In this document: positions 1 to 11,020 of the stretch, piece by piece | Layout: every line of letters starts with the position of its first letter | Position numbering within the stretch: the first letter of the stretch is position 1 | DNA from: Streptococcus merionis DSM 19192 | GTDB taxonomy: Bacteria > Bacillota > Bacilli > Lactobacillales > Streptococcaceae | Direction of reading: 5' to 3' | DNA: 64,000 nucleotides | Assembly (NCBI RefSeq): GCF_000380085.1 | Contig: NZ_KB904542.1 | Span: 1-64,000, forward strand | Translations under genes and position numbers: made by a program | The notes under the pieces: generated by a model | Seen by the model: only the letters and a program-made list of their open reading frames with translations | What the model was told of the DNA's origin: nothing | The model's database searches: none

Positions 1-209
1 TGAACAAATTGTTCCAACTTTTCCAGCGGTATTTTGAATGGTTTACGCTTACGGGGCTGACATTCTAAGCTATTCAACTCTCTGAGTTGTTTTTCCCAGA
101 GATAGAGGGTATTGGGACTAATTCCAAATAACTTACTCGTTTCCTTTTTGGTATGTCCTTCCTGAACGTAAGCAATGACGCGTTTTCTAAAATCTAATTC
201 GTATGTCAT
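1..209 (-). CDS. IS630-family transposase, N-terminal part (runs off the window)
   Basis: The minus strand reads 69 codons from an ATG at 209 to the window edge without a stop. The peptide starts MTYELDFRKRVIAYVQEG and continues with a helix-turn-helix (TKKETSKLFGISPNTLYLWE), the DNA-binding start of IS630/Tc1-type transposases of streptococci such as the IS630-Spn1 group. The DDE catalytic part would lie outside the window. The element appears to end near position 230-250, where it abuts a tetR-like coding remnant on the other strand. Whether the transposase is intact cannot be judged here. Confidence 0.8.
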   Translation of the reverse strand, partial: MTYELDFRKRVIAYVQEGHTKKETSKLFGISPNTLYLWEKQLRELNSLECQPRKRKPFKIPLEKLEQFV

Positions 210-239
210 AAAATCAGTATATCATATACTATCTAAAAT

Positions 240-356
240 CTAAAGAAGTATAGCAGCTACGGCACTTTTGGCTGGATTGATGAGTGGGTGGCGCGTGGTA
301 TGCAAGAAAGCGCCGAAACCATGGCGGAGTTGATGGCAAAAAATAACCTTGGCTAG
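240..356 (+). pseudogene. 3' remnant of a TetR/AcrR-type regulator
   Basis: An open frame on the plus strand, closed upstream by a TAA at 234-236, reads SYGTFGWIDEWVARGMQES and ends ELMAKNNLG with TAG at 354-356. This looks like the last helix of a TetR-family regulator with the C-terminal domain common in lactic streptococci. No start codon or DNA-binding domain is present, because the frame begins where the IS630-type sequence ends. The gene was therefore probably cut by that insertion. Assignment rests on resemblance of about 35 residues. Confidence 0.5.
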
Positions 357-375
357 TAAGATAGAAAGCAAACAC

Positions 376-402
376 AAAAACAGCCCAACCAGGCTGTTTT
401 CA
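376..402. terminator. Bidirectional intrinsic terminator
   Basis: AAAACAGCC and GGCTGTTTT form a 9-bp stem (377-385 with 392-400) around CAACCA, with T-runs on both sides. It can end both the tetR remnant (plus) and the beta-glucosidase gene (minus). Confidence 0.75.
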
Positions 403-411
403 TTTGCATTC

Positions 412-2006
<1,595 letters not shown>

Positions 2007-2062
2007 TGACACTTTGCTTACCAGACAGGGAATACCTGCCACTAAAGTATCTCTTTTCTGTC

Positions 2063-2071
2063 ATTATACCA
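2063..2071 (-). promoter_or_regulatory. Extended -10 promoter for bglA (412-1893)
   Basis: On the minus strand TGGTATAAT gives a perfect -10 (2063-2068) with a TGN extension. No good -35 is visible. It lies upstream of the type A repeat, so the repeat would be part of the 5' leader RNA. Confidence 0.55.
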
Positions 2072-2171
2072 TGATTTTTCCTGCTTTTCGCATGCTATTC
2101 TACGAATAACTGGTACTATAGCATGATGCCGATAAAATCTTCTGAAAACAAACTGTCCATAGAGAGATCAA

Positions 2172-2555
2172 TTAAACCGTCAATTCAATCTGATTGCCTT
2201 CGGCGTCTAAAATGCAAGATTCGTAGTAGCCATCGCCAGTGACACGCGGTCCACTGATATGCTGGAAACCATCGGCCAGCAGGCGGTCCGTCAGCTGATC
2301 AACCGCTTCCTTGCTACCTAAGCTAAAGGCCAGATGGGCAAAGCCGACGCGGGTCAGCTCTTTTGGTAAATCCACCAAGTCTTCCCGCGTCATAATTTCA
2401 AGACGCGCACCAGAATCAAACGTCAGAAAATAGGATTGAAAACTCGTTTTCTGATTGTGGTATTTGTCTCCAGCTTGAGCTCCAAAATAGGTCTCAAAGA
2501 AGACTTTGGTCGCTTCTAAATCTCGCACGTAAAGCGCAGCGTGTTCAATTTTCAT
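2172..2555 (-). CDS. VOC (glyoxalase/bleomycin-resistance fold) family protein
   Basis: 127 residues with a single vicinal-oxygen-chelate domain: [20 protein letters not shown] at the start and [18 protein letters not shown] at the end carry the beta-alpha-beta-beta-beta repeats and metal-ligand positions (H5, E near the C-terminus). Such proteins include lactoylglutathione-lyase-like enzymes and resistance proteins; the substrate is unknown. The ATG at 2555 is chosen over TTG at 2558 because GGGAG is better spaced to it. It starts 24 nt after the stop of the GH1 gene at 2580-4019, so the two are probably co-transcribed. Confidence 0.85.
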   Translation of the reverse strand: MKIEHAALYVRDLEATKVFFETYFGAQAGDKYHNQKTSFQSYFLTFDSGARLEIMTREDLVDLPKELTRVGFAHLAFSLGSKEAVDQLTDRLLADGFQHISGPRVTGDGYYESCILDAEGNQIELTV

Positions 2556-2579
2556 CAAAACTCCCTAGATTTACTTGAC

Positions 2580-4034
<1,455 letters not shown>

Positions 4035-4036
4035 TT

Positions 4037-4377
4037 AAGATACAAAGCCCGTTAAGAAAAGCGTTGAAAAATGAAAAAATTGACAACGAGCCTGTAGGCT
4101 CTAGGAAATTTTTGAATTTTATCAAGCTTTTTAGGGCGTGTTCAGTTGATTAAGATATGAGGCCGTGAAAAAAATCCGATGAAAAATGAGAAAACAGACG
4201 ACAAGTCCCAAGACTTGAGGAAGTTTTCAAATTTTATCGAGGATTTTAGGCCGAATTCAGTTATACAAGATATGAGGGCGTATAGAAATGCGTTGGAAAA
4301 TAAGGGAGTGACCAATGAGTCCGAAGACTCAAGGGAACTCACGCATTTTACCGAGCATTTTAGCCCGTGTTCAGTTA
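4037..4377 (-). repeat. Three tandem type A 5'-leader repeats
   Basis: Copies at 4037-4148, 4151-4262 and 4265-4377 share the end GATAC/TAAAG..GCG..TTGAAAAATG and the end TTTTAGGGCGTGTTCAGTT (plus-strand reading). Each has a central hairpin with a different stem: GAGCCT/AGGCTC at 4088-4101, CAAGTC/GACTTG at 4202-4217, GAGTC/GACTC at 4317-4330. On the bglA strand the GATACAAAG end faces the start codon, 18 nt from the ATG at 4019. A plus-strand open frame across them (4179-4382) is a by-product of the repeats. Confidence 0.8.
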
Positions 4378-4434
4378 GTTAAAAGTGAAGTGTAAAAATG
4401 ATTAAACCTAAAACCTAGGCTTATACACTATCAT

Positions 4435-4504
4435 TATGATTATACCCTAATCCCGTACCTTTTTCTTGGCCTATTCTCTTAAAAACTGATACTATTATAG
4501 TATA
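4435..4504. promoter_or_regulatory. bglA/araC divergent control region with palindrome
   Basis: ATACTATTATAGTAT at 4489-4503 is a perfect palindrome that also contains TATAAT on the minus strand; another minus-strand TATAAT is near 4436. TTGGCC near 4465 with TACTAT 18 nt later could serve araC on the plus strand. No start site is clear. The palindrome is a plausible operator, but nothing ties it to the AraC protein. Confidence 0.35.
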
Positions 4505-4505
4505 C

Positions 4506-4617
4506 AGGATACAAAGCGTGTTTAGAAATCTATCGGAGAATAAGCAAAGCATTTTAGAATTGCTTGACTCCAAAGTCATTTGTAACTATTACCGAGGATT
4601 TTAGCAGGCGTTCAACT
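4506..4617 (-). repeat. Type A 5'-leader repeat, fourth copy
   Basis: Starts GGATACAAAGCGTGTTTAG and ends GAGGATTTTAGCAGGCGTTC on the plus strand. Its central hairpin is TGACT/AGTCA (4565-4578), again different from its neighbours but still paired. It lies in the leader of the araC-type gene, in reverse orientation relative to that gene. Confidence 0.65.
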
Positions 4618-4688
4618 ACTGAAATATCAAAAAGCGTTGAACCATCTCTTCCTAAAGAAAAATTTCTACCATCAAGCAAGGAGCTCTC

Positions 4689-5594
4689 ATGGCCGTTCAA
4701 GAATTGATCCAAGACTATAAGCAAGCTGTTCAACACCAAAACAGACTCTTGCCTGTTACTATGAAACACACGGAGGTCAAAAACGGCATTCCCGATATCC
4801 TCTTTCATTGGCATCCCGAAATGGAGATTATACTCGTCCGCGAAGGAACGGCTAATTTTCATATCGATTATGACCGCTTTGAAAGCAAAGCAGAAGATAT
4901 TATTCTCATCAGACCTAATGGCCTCCACTCGATTCACCCGATTGCTAACCAAGGGCATGTCACCGATAGTATCATGGTCCATTTGGACTTTCTAGGCGCC
5001 TCTCAGATGGATCAGGCCGGTATCCACCTTTTGCAACCTCTGCAAAATGCCTCTTCTAAGTTTGTCATGAGGATTCAGCCAGCTGATTCAGGTTATGAAG
5101 ATCTGCGTGCTACGCTGGAAAATATCATCTCCCTTGAAAAGGACAAACCTGAATTCTACGAATTAGAACTCAAATCCTTACTCAGCCATTTTATTTACAC
5201 CGCCTACAAGCACAATTATGTCCGTCAAAAAATGACAGATGATTTTTACCGGAAAAACGAAAAAATTCGAGCTATCATCGAGTTTATCCAGCGCAACTAC
5301 ACCCGACCCTTGACGATTGCTGAGCTGGCGGAGCAAGCTAATTACAGTGAGACCCATTTCATGACTTTTTTCAAGAGTCAAACTGGTACCTCTGCTATGG
5401 ACTTCGTCATCCAACATCGCCTCCACATGGCCACACAAGAGCTCAAACATTCGGTGAAGCCTGTTTTAAGAATTGCAGAGGAAGTCGGGTTTAACAATCT
5501 CTCTAATTTTAACCGACAATTCCGCAAATATTATCAGCAAACACCAAGTCAATACCGCAAGGCTAAACGCCTCAAAGCAGCGAACAAGGAGTGA
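4689..5594 (+). CDS. AraC-family transcriptional regulator
   Basis: 301 residues: an N-terminal cupin-like sensing domain (about 20-160; HWHPEMEIILVREG, IRPNGLHSIHP) and two C-terminal helix-turn-helices (about 195-295; TIAELAEQANYSETHFMTFF and RIAEEVGFNNLSNFNRQFRK, ending PSQYRK). This is the layout of sugar-responsive AraC activators. The ATG at 4689 follows AAGGAG. It is divergent from the bglA-VOC unit and is the only regulator in the cluster, so control of beta-glucoside genes is a reasonable inference; the ligand is unknown. Confidence 0.9.
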   Translation: MAVQELIQDYKQAVQHQNRLLPVTMKHTEVKNGIPDILFHWHPEMEIILVREGTANFHIDYDRFESKAEDIILIRPNGLHSIHPIANQGHVTDSIMVHLDFLGASQMDQAGIHLLQPLQNASSKFVMRIQPADSGYEDLRATLENIISLEKDKPEFYELELKSLLSHFIYTAYKHNYVRQKMTDDFYRKNEKIRAIIEFIQRNYTRPLTIAELAEQANYSETHFMTFFKSQTGTSAMDFVIQHRLHMATQELKHSVKPVLRIAEEVGFNNLSNFNRQFRKYYQQTPSQYRKAKRLKAANKE

Positions 5595-5654
5595 GGCAAA
5601 CACAGCAGTGTCACCTGTTGAATAGTAAACAATGCAACAACTGTCTGAAAACGA

Positions 5655-5683
5655 TTGACTTTAGTCATCAAATATGTTATATT
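5655..5683 (+). promoter_or_regulatory. Promoter upstream of sppA
   Basis: TTGACT at 5655-5660 and TATATT at 5678-5683 with a 17-nt spacer. It lies about 360 nt before sppA, so the transcript would carry both repeat modules (5734-6028) in its leader. Confidence 0.65.
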
Positions 5684-5733
5684 ACAGTCATACAGTTAAC
5701 TGTTGCGGTGCAAAGTCTAACTTTGTAGCTTTT

Positions 5734-5846
5734 AATTGAATTCGGCCTAAAATGCTCGGTAAAATTCGAAAACTTCCTCAAGTCTTGTGACTTGTCGTCT
5801 GTTTCCTCATTTTTCATCGTATTTTTTCACGGCCTCATATCTTAAC
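5734..5846 (+). repeat. Type A 5'-leader repeat in the sppA leader
   Basis: Inverse orientation to the 4.0-4.4 kb copies, hence the same orientation relative to the downstream gene. Ends GAATTCGGCCTAAAATGC and GGCCTCATATCTTAAC. Hairpin CAAGTC/GACTTG at 5779-5794. Confidence 0.8.
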
Positions 5847-5847
5847 T

Positions 5848-6028
5848 AACTGAACACGGGCTAAAATGCTAAATTGGCCTCATCTGACTAGAACCGTAGA
5901 CGTCTGGATTTTCTTTGATTTCATCTGTGAAAAACCTAGTCGTCATGGTCGGGGTGCGTCTACGTCATCAAAGATGACTGACTTACCGCCATTTTCCATC
6001 GCATTTTTTGACGCCCTTTGTATCTTAT
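5848..6028 (+). repeat. Type B 5'-leader repeat in the sppA leader
   Basis: Shares the type A ends (ACTGAACACGGGCTAAAATGC; GACGCCCTTTGTATCTTA) but has a different, longer middle containing TAGACGTCTGGATTTTC and the perfect hairpin GTCATC-AAA-GATGAC near 5969. Nearly identical to the copy before rbfA (41269-41436). It ends 5-8 nt before the AAGGAG of sppA. Confidence 0.8.
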
Positions 6029-6043
6029 AACTAAGGAGATTTT

Positions 6044-7057
6044 ATGGATAAGAAAAAAGGTATTGTAATCGGAATTGCAGGACTTGTTCTGCTAACATCA
6101 CTCTTTAGCTCATCACCTAAGAAGAGTGAGATTGAAGAGAACACTAGTGCGACTACGATCAACCAACTTTTTGGCTTAAACACTGACCTACACGAAGAGG
6201 TGGTGGAAGAAGGCAGCACGCTCAGTCGAATTCTGGTCATTCCCGTTAAGGGAACTATCGGTACTGAAGATGGTCAATATTTCCACGATCGTATCTTAGC
6301 ATCAATTGACAAAATCAAGAAAGATTCTTCCATCAAGGCAGTGCTACTCAGTATTGACTCTCCAGGTGGTGGAGTCTATGCGACACGCGAAGTCTATGAC
6401 CGCATGAAAGAAATTCAGGCCGAAACCAAGATTCCTGTCTATGCGTCCATGGGTAGCGTTGCAACAAGCGGTGGCTACTACCTCTCCATGTTGGCCGAAA
6501 AAGTCTTTGCAGCTAATGAAACAACCACAGGATCTATCGGGGTTATCATGAGTTCTTATAATACCAAAGGCCTTTTTGAAAAACTCGGTGTCAAACAGGA
6601 AGTCTTCAAATCAGGAGCCATGAAAGATATTCTTTCTGCTTCTCGTGACATAACCGACGAAGAACGTCAAGTTCTCCAAACTTATATTGATGAATCTTAC
6701 CAGCGTTTTGTTGATGTTGTCGTTGAAGGCCGTGGAATGTCTGAGGACGAGGTTCGCAAATTAGCAGATGGCCGTATTTACAGTGGAAGCCAAGCTAAAG
6801 CTGTTGGGCTTATTGACGAGATTGGCTATGAAAAAGACGCTCTCCAAGCCCTGCGTGATGATCATGATTTAGCCGATGCACAAGTCTTTACCTATACTTC
6901 TAACGATATGGGATTTGGTAAACTCTTTCCAAGTTTCCTAGGAAAGCTCGGTCTGAACTCAGATGACACACCTGCTTCGCAACTGAACCAAATGATTGAC
7001 AAACTTGAATCACTTGATGACATGAAACTAGAGTACCGCATGCAAGGAGGTTTCTAA
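6044..7057 (+). CDS. sppA: Signal peptide peptidase SppA
   Basis: 337-residue membrane serine peptidase of the S49 family that degrades signal peptides left in the membrane after export. One N-terminal membrane segment (about 5-23) is followed by the extracellular protease domain. The Ser-Lys dyad is visible: S142 in VATSGGYY and K194 in GAMKDI; SIDSPGGG (about 103-110) forms the oxyanion region. The length matches Gram-positive SppA. The ATG at 6044 has AAGGAG 6 nt upstream. The RDD gene follows after a single nucleotide, so both form one operon behind two repeat modules. Confidence 0.95.
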   Translation: MDKKKGIVIGIAGLVLLTSLFSSSPKKSEIEENTSATTINQLFGLNTDLHEEVVEEGSTLSRILVIPVKGTIGTEDGQYFHDRILASIDKIKKDSSIKAVLLSIDSPGGGVYATREVYDRMKEIQAETKIPVYASMGSVATSGGYYLSMLAEKVFAANETTTGSIGVIMSSYNTKGLFEKLGVKQEVFKSGAMKDILSASRDITDEERQVLQTYIDESYQRFVDVVVEGRGMSEDEVRKLADGRIYSGSQAKAVGLIDEIGYEKDALQALRDDHDLADAQVFTYTSNDMGFGKLFPSFLGKLGLNSDDTPASQLNQMIDKLESLDDMKLEYRMQGGF

Positions 7058-7058
7058 T

Positions 7059-7592
7059 ATGGAACAACTCCCTCTCAAAAAATGGCCTAAACAGGTCTTT
7101 GGCGGTTTCTGGATTCGATTTGGTGCTTTTCTAATAGATAGTCTGCTGGTTGGCGCGATTACCAAAATCCTGCTCAATTTGACGGTTCATCACTTTGTAG
7201 CACCTGCTGATGCTACAGGACATTGGTGGTATACCTTGATTAAGCTTCTCATTCTTCTGGCTTACTTTACTGGTACCATGGTCTACTTTAAAGGACAAAC
7301 TGTCGGCAAGTACTTGCTTAATCTCAAAGTGATTAACTTTAAAACTGGGGAAGCCGACCTCAAAACCTTGCTTGTTCGTGAATTAGCAGGTCGAACCATT
7401 CTCCACTTCCTGCCAATCGTTGCGGTGACTTTGGTCTTTACTCGCCATCGTCAACATCTGATGGATATGCTATGCGACACCGTAGTCATCAACCTCAAAC
7501 AAGTGGACTACTTCAATCAAGCAGCACAAGGCCATATCGTACTTCCAGAGACAGCACCAACAGATGCTCCAGAAGTTACCAACCCTATCTAA
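7059..7592 (+). CDS. RDD family membrane protein
   Basis: 177 residues with an RDD domain: F-G-G-F-W-I-R-F-G-A-F-L-I-D (about 15-28) carries the hallmark R and D, and further hydrophobic segments lie at about 57-75 and 110-127. RDD proteins are small integral membrane proteins of mostly unknown function, some linked to ion exchange. The stop of sppA is one base before this ATG and AGGAGG lies inside the sppA end, so translation is coupled. The same pairing with sppA occurs in other streptococci. Confidence 0.88.
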   Translation: MEQLPLKKWPKQVFGGFWIRFGAFLIDSLLVGAITKILLNLTVHHFVAPADATGHWWYTLIKLLILLAYFTGTMVYFKGQTVGKYLLNLKVINFKTGEADLKTLLVRELAGRTILHFLPIVAVTLVFTRHRQHLMDMLCDTVVINLKQVDYFNQAAQGHIVLPETAPTDAPEVTNPI

Positions 7593-7678
7593 TCAAGTGA
7601 CTAAATAATGTCTTCAAAATTCTTCAGTATACCAATAGTTTTGAAGTATAAGATGAGGAAACACATGCACCCTAAAAA

Positions 7679-7722
7679 CTAAAAATCGGGTTGAGATACA
7701 AAGTCTCAACCTCGATTTTTTA
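7679..7722. terminator. Bidirectional terminator between the RDD gene and capA
   Basis: A long stem AAAAATCG-GGTTGAGA with TCTCAACC-TCGATTTTTT around TACAAAG, T-runs on both strands. Confidence 0.85.
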
Positions 7723-7749
7723 CACTCTAGATATGCCAGCCAAACCCTC

Positions 7750-9003
7750 TTACTCCCAGTGCAGTCCCATCAAGTCATTCATCTCGGTATAAGCGGTGTC
7801 GATCCGTGCCTGAGTATTAGCATCCAGCTTGTCACGGTGTTTGCCACCTTGAATGAAATCTTCTAAGATGAGGGTCTGATAATTGTAAAGTTCGTAACCT
7901 TCTGGCGAATAACCGCCATTTGGAGTACGATTAACCCAGGTAGGATGGGCTTTTGCCGTCTTAATCGTCGTCTTATCTCCCTTTTTCTCAAAGGTTACAT
8001 CCATCAAGACCCCACGTTCAGTCCACTGGTAATTCGTAACCCCCTCCATGGTTTCCATGCGTTGATTGGAGATAAAATTCCCCATAGAATAGATGATGAG
8101 CTTTTGCTCTCCGTCTTTTTCCACTGTCTCAGAAGGCTCTGCTACATGTGGATGACCGCCAAAAACGACATCCGCTCCCCACTCCACCATCTTGTGGTAG
8201 AGGTCGACCTGCTCCTGAGTCGGCTCCAAGCTGTATTCCACACCCATTTGGGGCATGACAATTGTCACATCCGCCGCAGTTTCTGCTGCTTCGAGTTCTT
8301 TTTTCATCTGAGCTTCGTCAAGATTAGATAGGTAGTTAGCCTGCTCTTCAGCTGACAAATTGCCCTCCATCCCATTAAAGCCATAAGCATAAGCTAAGAT
8401 GGCTATTTTTATGCCGTTGACTTCTTTGATCAATAGCGGTGCAGAAGAGCGATTGCCTTCTGGGTAGACACCAACCGTATCAATCCCAACATCCGTAAAA
8501 GATCGGGCAGTCGAGACTAACCCCGACAGGTAAGAATCTAAAATATGATTGTGGGCTAAATCCATAACATCATAACCAGCAGCCTTGATAGCTGTTACAA
8601 CCTCAGCTGGTGCATTAAAAAGCGGGTATCCAGCTAGAGGTAGCTCCGCAGAAATCGTCCCTTCAAAGTCACCGATGACCAAGTCTGCTTGATCAAACCA
8701 AGGTTTCACGTATTCAAAATTATTGGTAAAATCATAGCTACCGTCTGCTTGACGGGCAGACATGTAAATGATGTCATGGTAGAGAAGGTCGCCGTGAGCC
8801 ATAACACGTGCGGTCTTTTTCTCATCAGTCTCTGTTACAGAAGTGGTCTTTTCAGTCTCAGAATGCCCTCTAAAACGAACACTGTCCTTCTGCCACTGAT
8901 GAAACAAGAACGTAAAACCAACTAAAACAAAAGCGGTTAGTAAACCTAACAAAATGAGTTTAGACTCATTGCGTGACCTCTTTTGACGGCGTAAATCTGA
9001 CAT
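7750..9003 (-). CDS. CapA/PgsA-type metallophosphatase-fold protein
   Basis: 417 residues: a short basic cytoplasmic tail, one membrane segment (about 17-35), and a large extracellular domain of the PGA_cap family. Metal-site motifs of the calcineurin-like fold are present: MAHGDLLYHD, GDFEGT, LAHNHILD and GGHPHV. Relatives include CapA/PgsA of poly-gamma-glutamate synthesis, but no capB/capC/pgsBC partners are seen here, so a role in polyglutamate is not supported; a cell-surface phosphatase-type role is as likely. ATG at 9003 follows AGGAG. It stands alone between two terminators. Confidence 0.88.
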   Translation of the reverse strand: MSDLRRQKRSRNESKLILLGLLTAFVLVGFTFLFHQWQKDSVRFRGHSETEKTTSVTETDEKKTARVMAHGDLLYHDIIYMSARQADGSYDFTNNFEYVKPWFDQADLVIGDFEGTISAELPLAGYPLFNAPAEVVTAIKAAGYDVMDLAHNHILDSYLSGLVSTARSFTDVGIDTVGVYPEGNRSSAPLLIKEVNGIKIAILAYAYGFNGMEGNLSAEEQANYLSNLDEAQMKKELEAAETAADVTIVMPQMGVEYSLEPTQEQVDLYHKMVEWGADVVFGGHPHVAEPSETVEKDGEQKLIIYSMGNFISNQRMETMEGVTNYQWTERGVLMDVTFEKKGDKTTIKTAKAHPTWVNRTPNGGYSPEGYELYNYQTLILEDFIQGGKHRDKLDANTQARIDTAYTEMNDLMGLHWE

Positions 9004-9256
9004 AGCAGTATCTCCTAATCTTTTCTTACATCTATTTTATCAGATTTACAAACAGTTTGCACCTAAATTTTGAAAACGCTGTAGATACTGTAAAATCTGT
9101 CATATCAAGAACGATACAGCCAAATATCAATAACAATCAGAAAACAAAAACCATGGCCTGTACACCTTTTACACTTGAAAGGACTGCCATTCGTTTTGAT
9201 TTACTGAAACTTAAATATATTGGCGTGCCACTATACTCTCATCTCTTGGTCAAATT

Positions 9257-9305
9257 AAAACTGCATGAAATCAACGGTTATTCGCCGAAGTCTTCATGCA
9301 GTTTA
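9257..9305. terminator. Terminator hairpin, AAACTGCATGAA family
   Basis: AAAACTGCATGAA pairs with TTCATGCAGTTT. It ends the esterase-bglP unit (minus). The rest of 9004-9337 holds no gene; a 98-codon plus-strand frame there has no ribosome binding site. Related hairpins are at 26941-26990 and 49564-49614. Confidence 0.7.
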
Positions 9306-9337
9306 CTAGTTTTAGAGTGTTTGCTCAGCTCTATCTT

Positions 9338-11011
9338 TTACTTTGTTAGATAATTGAAGGTTGCATTATCCAACGGTTCGCTGAACCAGCGTCCATTGAG
9401 AACCTGTTCGTTGAGGACTTTCTTTTGCTCAGCTGTCAAGCTGTCATCAGCTTCCATCTTAGCAATAACGCCTTTGGCTGTTTCCTTATCTGTGGACATC
9501 TTAATCTTAGCTGACGACTTGTCAGCATCAAGCCTGAGAACCTCTTGCTTATCAGCTATCCATGCAGACCAGTCATCGCCTGGTTTGCCAGTTGCGATAA
9601 ACGATTTTAAATAGCCTTTGAAAGCTGTAGCCAATGCTACTTGCCCATCGTTATAGAAATCCTCGCCAATCAAAGTAGCATAATTAGAGGGTGTCTGAAG
9701 TAGGGGTTCAAAAACGCCGTGGAAAGCAGATAGTCCTCGTGCAAGCGTCGGTGTCACATCAGCGTTTTCCCCATAAGCAATCTGACCGATATAAATTTCA
9801 GAAGTGTACTGACCATCTAGCATACGGGCACTTTCCACACCATTTGACAGACGGTAAAAGTCTCCACCGTAATTTCGAGCATAAAGAAACTCTGACATCT
9901 TACTTTCATTTTCAGCCAACTTGCCAGCCATGTAATCTTCCATAAAATAGGTGTCAAAGGCGGTAAAGAGCGAAAATTCGCTGGTACCAGTCACGAGGAG
10001 CAGGGGCACATCGTTAAAGGTCGCACCGTCAAAACCAGTTTTAGGCAAAACATGCCCATCCTTATAGAGATGCGGAAAGACAGACATGCGGATGCCAGCA
10101 CTGCCCATGAGAGGGGCTAAGCGCTCTGCTTTAAGACCATGTAAATAGTCAGCGACTGCTGCATCGTCAGACAAGAGCCAGTTGATAGCTTCTTTCTCGT
10201 TAGCCTTGACCTTGTCTTCCACCACCAGTGAGGCAAAGGCTTTGGCAAAGATCTTCTGGCTCTCTTTTTCATCTGCCAAGGTCATTCCACCACTGAAAGA
10301 GATTGCCTTGGCATACTTATCCTTGAAAATCGGTGAAATCAAGGTTGCCATAACATCACGACCACCAGCAGAAAAACCGACCAGTGTCACATTATTCGCA
10401 TCACCACCAAAAGATTTAATGTTAGCTTTAACCCAATCTAAGGCAGCTGCCAAGTCTAACAGAGTGTAGTTGCCAGAATTTTCCGCATCACTGCCCGTTT
10501 TCAGAGCAGGAAGCGGATTAAAGCCAAGAGCTCCTAAACGGTAATTAACCGATACATAGACCGCATTGAGGGCATTGACAAAGGTGTTTCCTTTGATTTC
10601 TTGAGCCGTTCCAGTTTGATTGTTGCCGCCGTGGACAAAGACCATGACAGGCAAGTCTGTCGCGTCTGTGTCAGGACGTATGACATCAAGGTTGAGGGCA
10701 TTTTCAACTCCCTTGACCTCACCATTTGACAACTGAAGCGCTGACTCACCGTAGGTCGTCGCATCAAAAGTCTCTGACCACTGATCAATCGCTTTTGGTG
10801 CTGTCCAGCGCTCAGTGACCTGCGCATACGGAATTCCTAGCCATTCAATAGCTTTATTTTCGTTATCTTTTTGTCCCCTGACCTTACCAGCTTCAATAGT
10901 CTGAGTTACTTCCTGATTAAAGGTGGTTTTAGCTGGTTTTGTGCTTTCTTGCCCGCAGGCAACCAAGACTGATAGGCCGATAAGGCCTAGTAGATAGTGT
11001 AGTGCCTTCAT
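9338..11011 (-). CDS. Carboxylesterase type B family lipoprotein
   Basis: 557 residues. A lipoprotein signal with lipobox LVAC is followed by an alpha/beta hydrolase domain of the type B carboxylesterase family: VFVHGGNNQTG is the oxyanion loop and S214 in GFSAGG the nucleophile (GESAG in most relatives). The start at 11011 is preferred over the ATG at 11017 because AGGAG is 6 nt from the former and 0 nt from the latter. The enzyme should act outside the membrane on ester-linked substituents. It starts 9 nt after the stop of another esterase lipoprotein gene and is downstream of bglP, which suggests it de-esterifies substrates of that transporter (inference). Confidence 0.87.
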   Translation of the reverse strand: MKALHYLLGLIGLSVLVACGQESTKPAKTTFNQEVTQTIEAGKVRGQKDNENKAIEWLGIPYAQVTERWTAPKAIDQWSETFDATTYGESALQLSNGEVKGVENALNLDVIRPDTDATDLPVMVFVHGGNNQTGTAQEIKGNTFVNALNAVYVSVNYRLGALGFNPLPALKTGSDAENSGNYTLLDLAAALDWVKANIKSFGGDANNVTLVGFSAGGRDVMATLISPIFKDKYAKAISFSGGMTLADEKESQKIFAKAFASLVVEDKVKANEKEAINWLLSDDAAVADYLHGLKAERLAPLMGSAGIRMSVFPHLYKDGHVLPKTGFDGATFNDVPLLLVTGTSEFSLFTAFDTYFMEDYMAGKLAENESKMSEFLYARNYGGDFYRLSNGVESARMLDGQYTSEIYIGQIAYGENADVTPTLARGLSAFHGVFEPLLQTPSNYATLIGEDFYNDGQVALATAFKGYLKSFIATGKPGDDWSAWIADKQEVLRLDADKSSAKIKMSTDKETAKGVIAKMEADDSLTAEQKKVLNEQVLNGRWFSEPLDNATFNYLTK

Positions 11012-11020
11012 ATTCATCTC

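Noticed and set aside
4179-4382. 67-codon plus-strand frame in the bglA/araC interval
   Set aside because: It is spelled out by tandem type A repeats, with no ribosome binding site.
4037-4617. Tandem repeats as a CRISPR array
   Set aside because: Units are over 100 bp, alike along their length, and there are no short unique spacers or cas genes.
7750-9003. Poly-gamma-glutamate capsule gene
   Set aside because: Only the CapA-like domain is present and no capB/capC partners are nearby, so a capsule role is not supported.
9057-9353. 98-codon plus-strand frame
   Set aside because: No ribosome binding site; crosses a terminator hairpin and the end of the opposite esterase gene.
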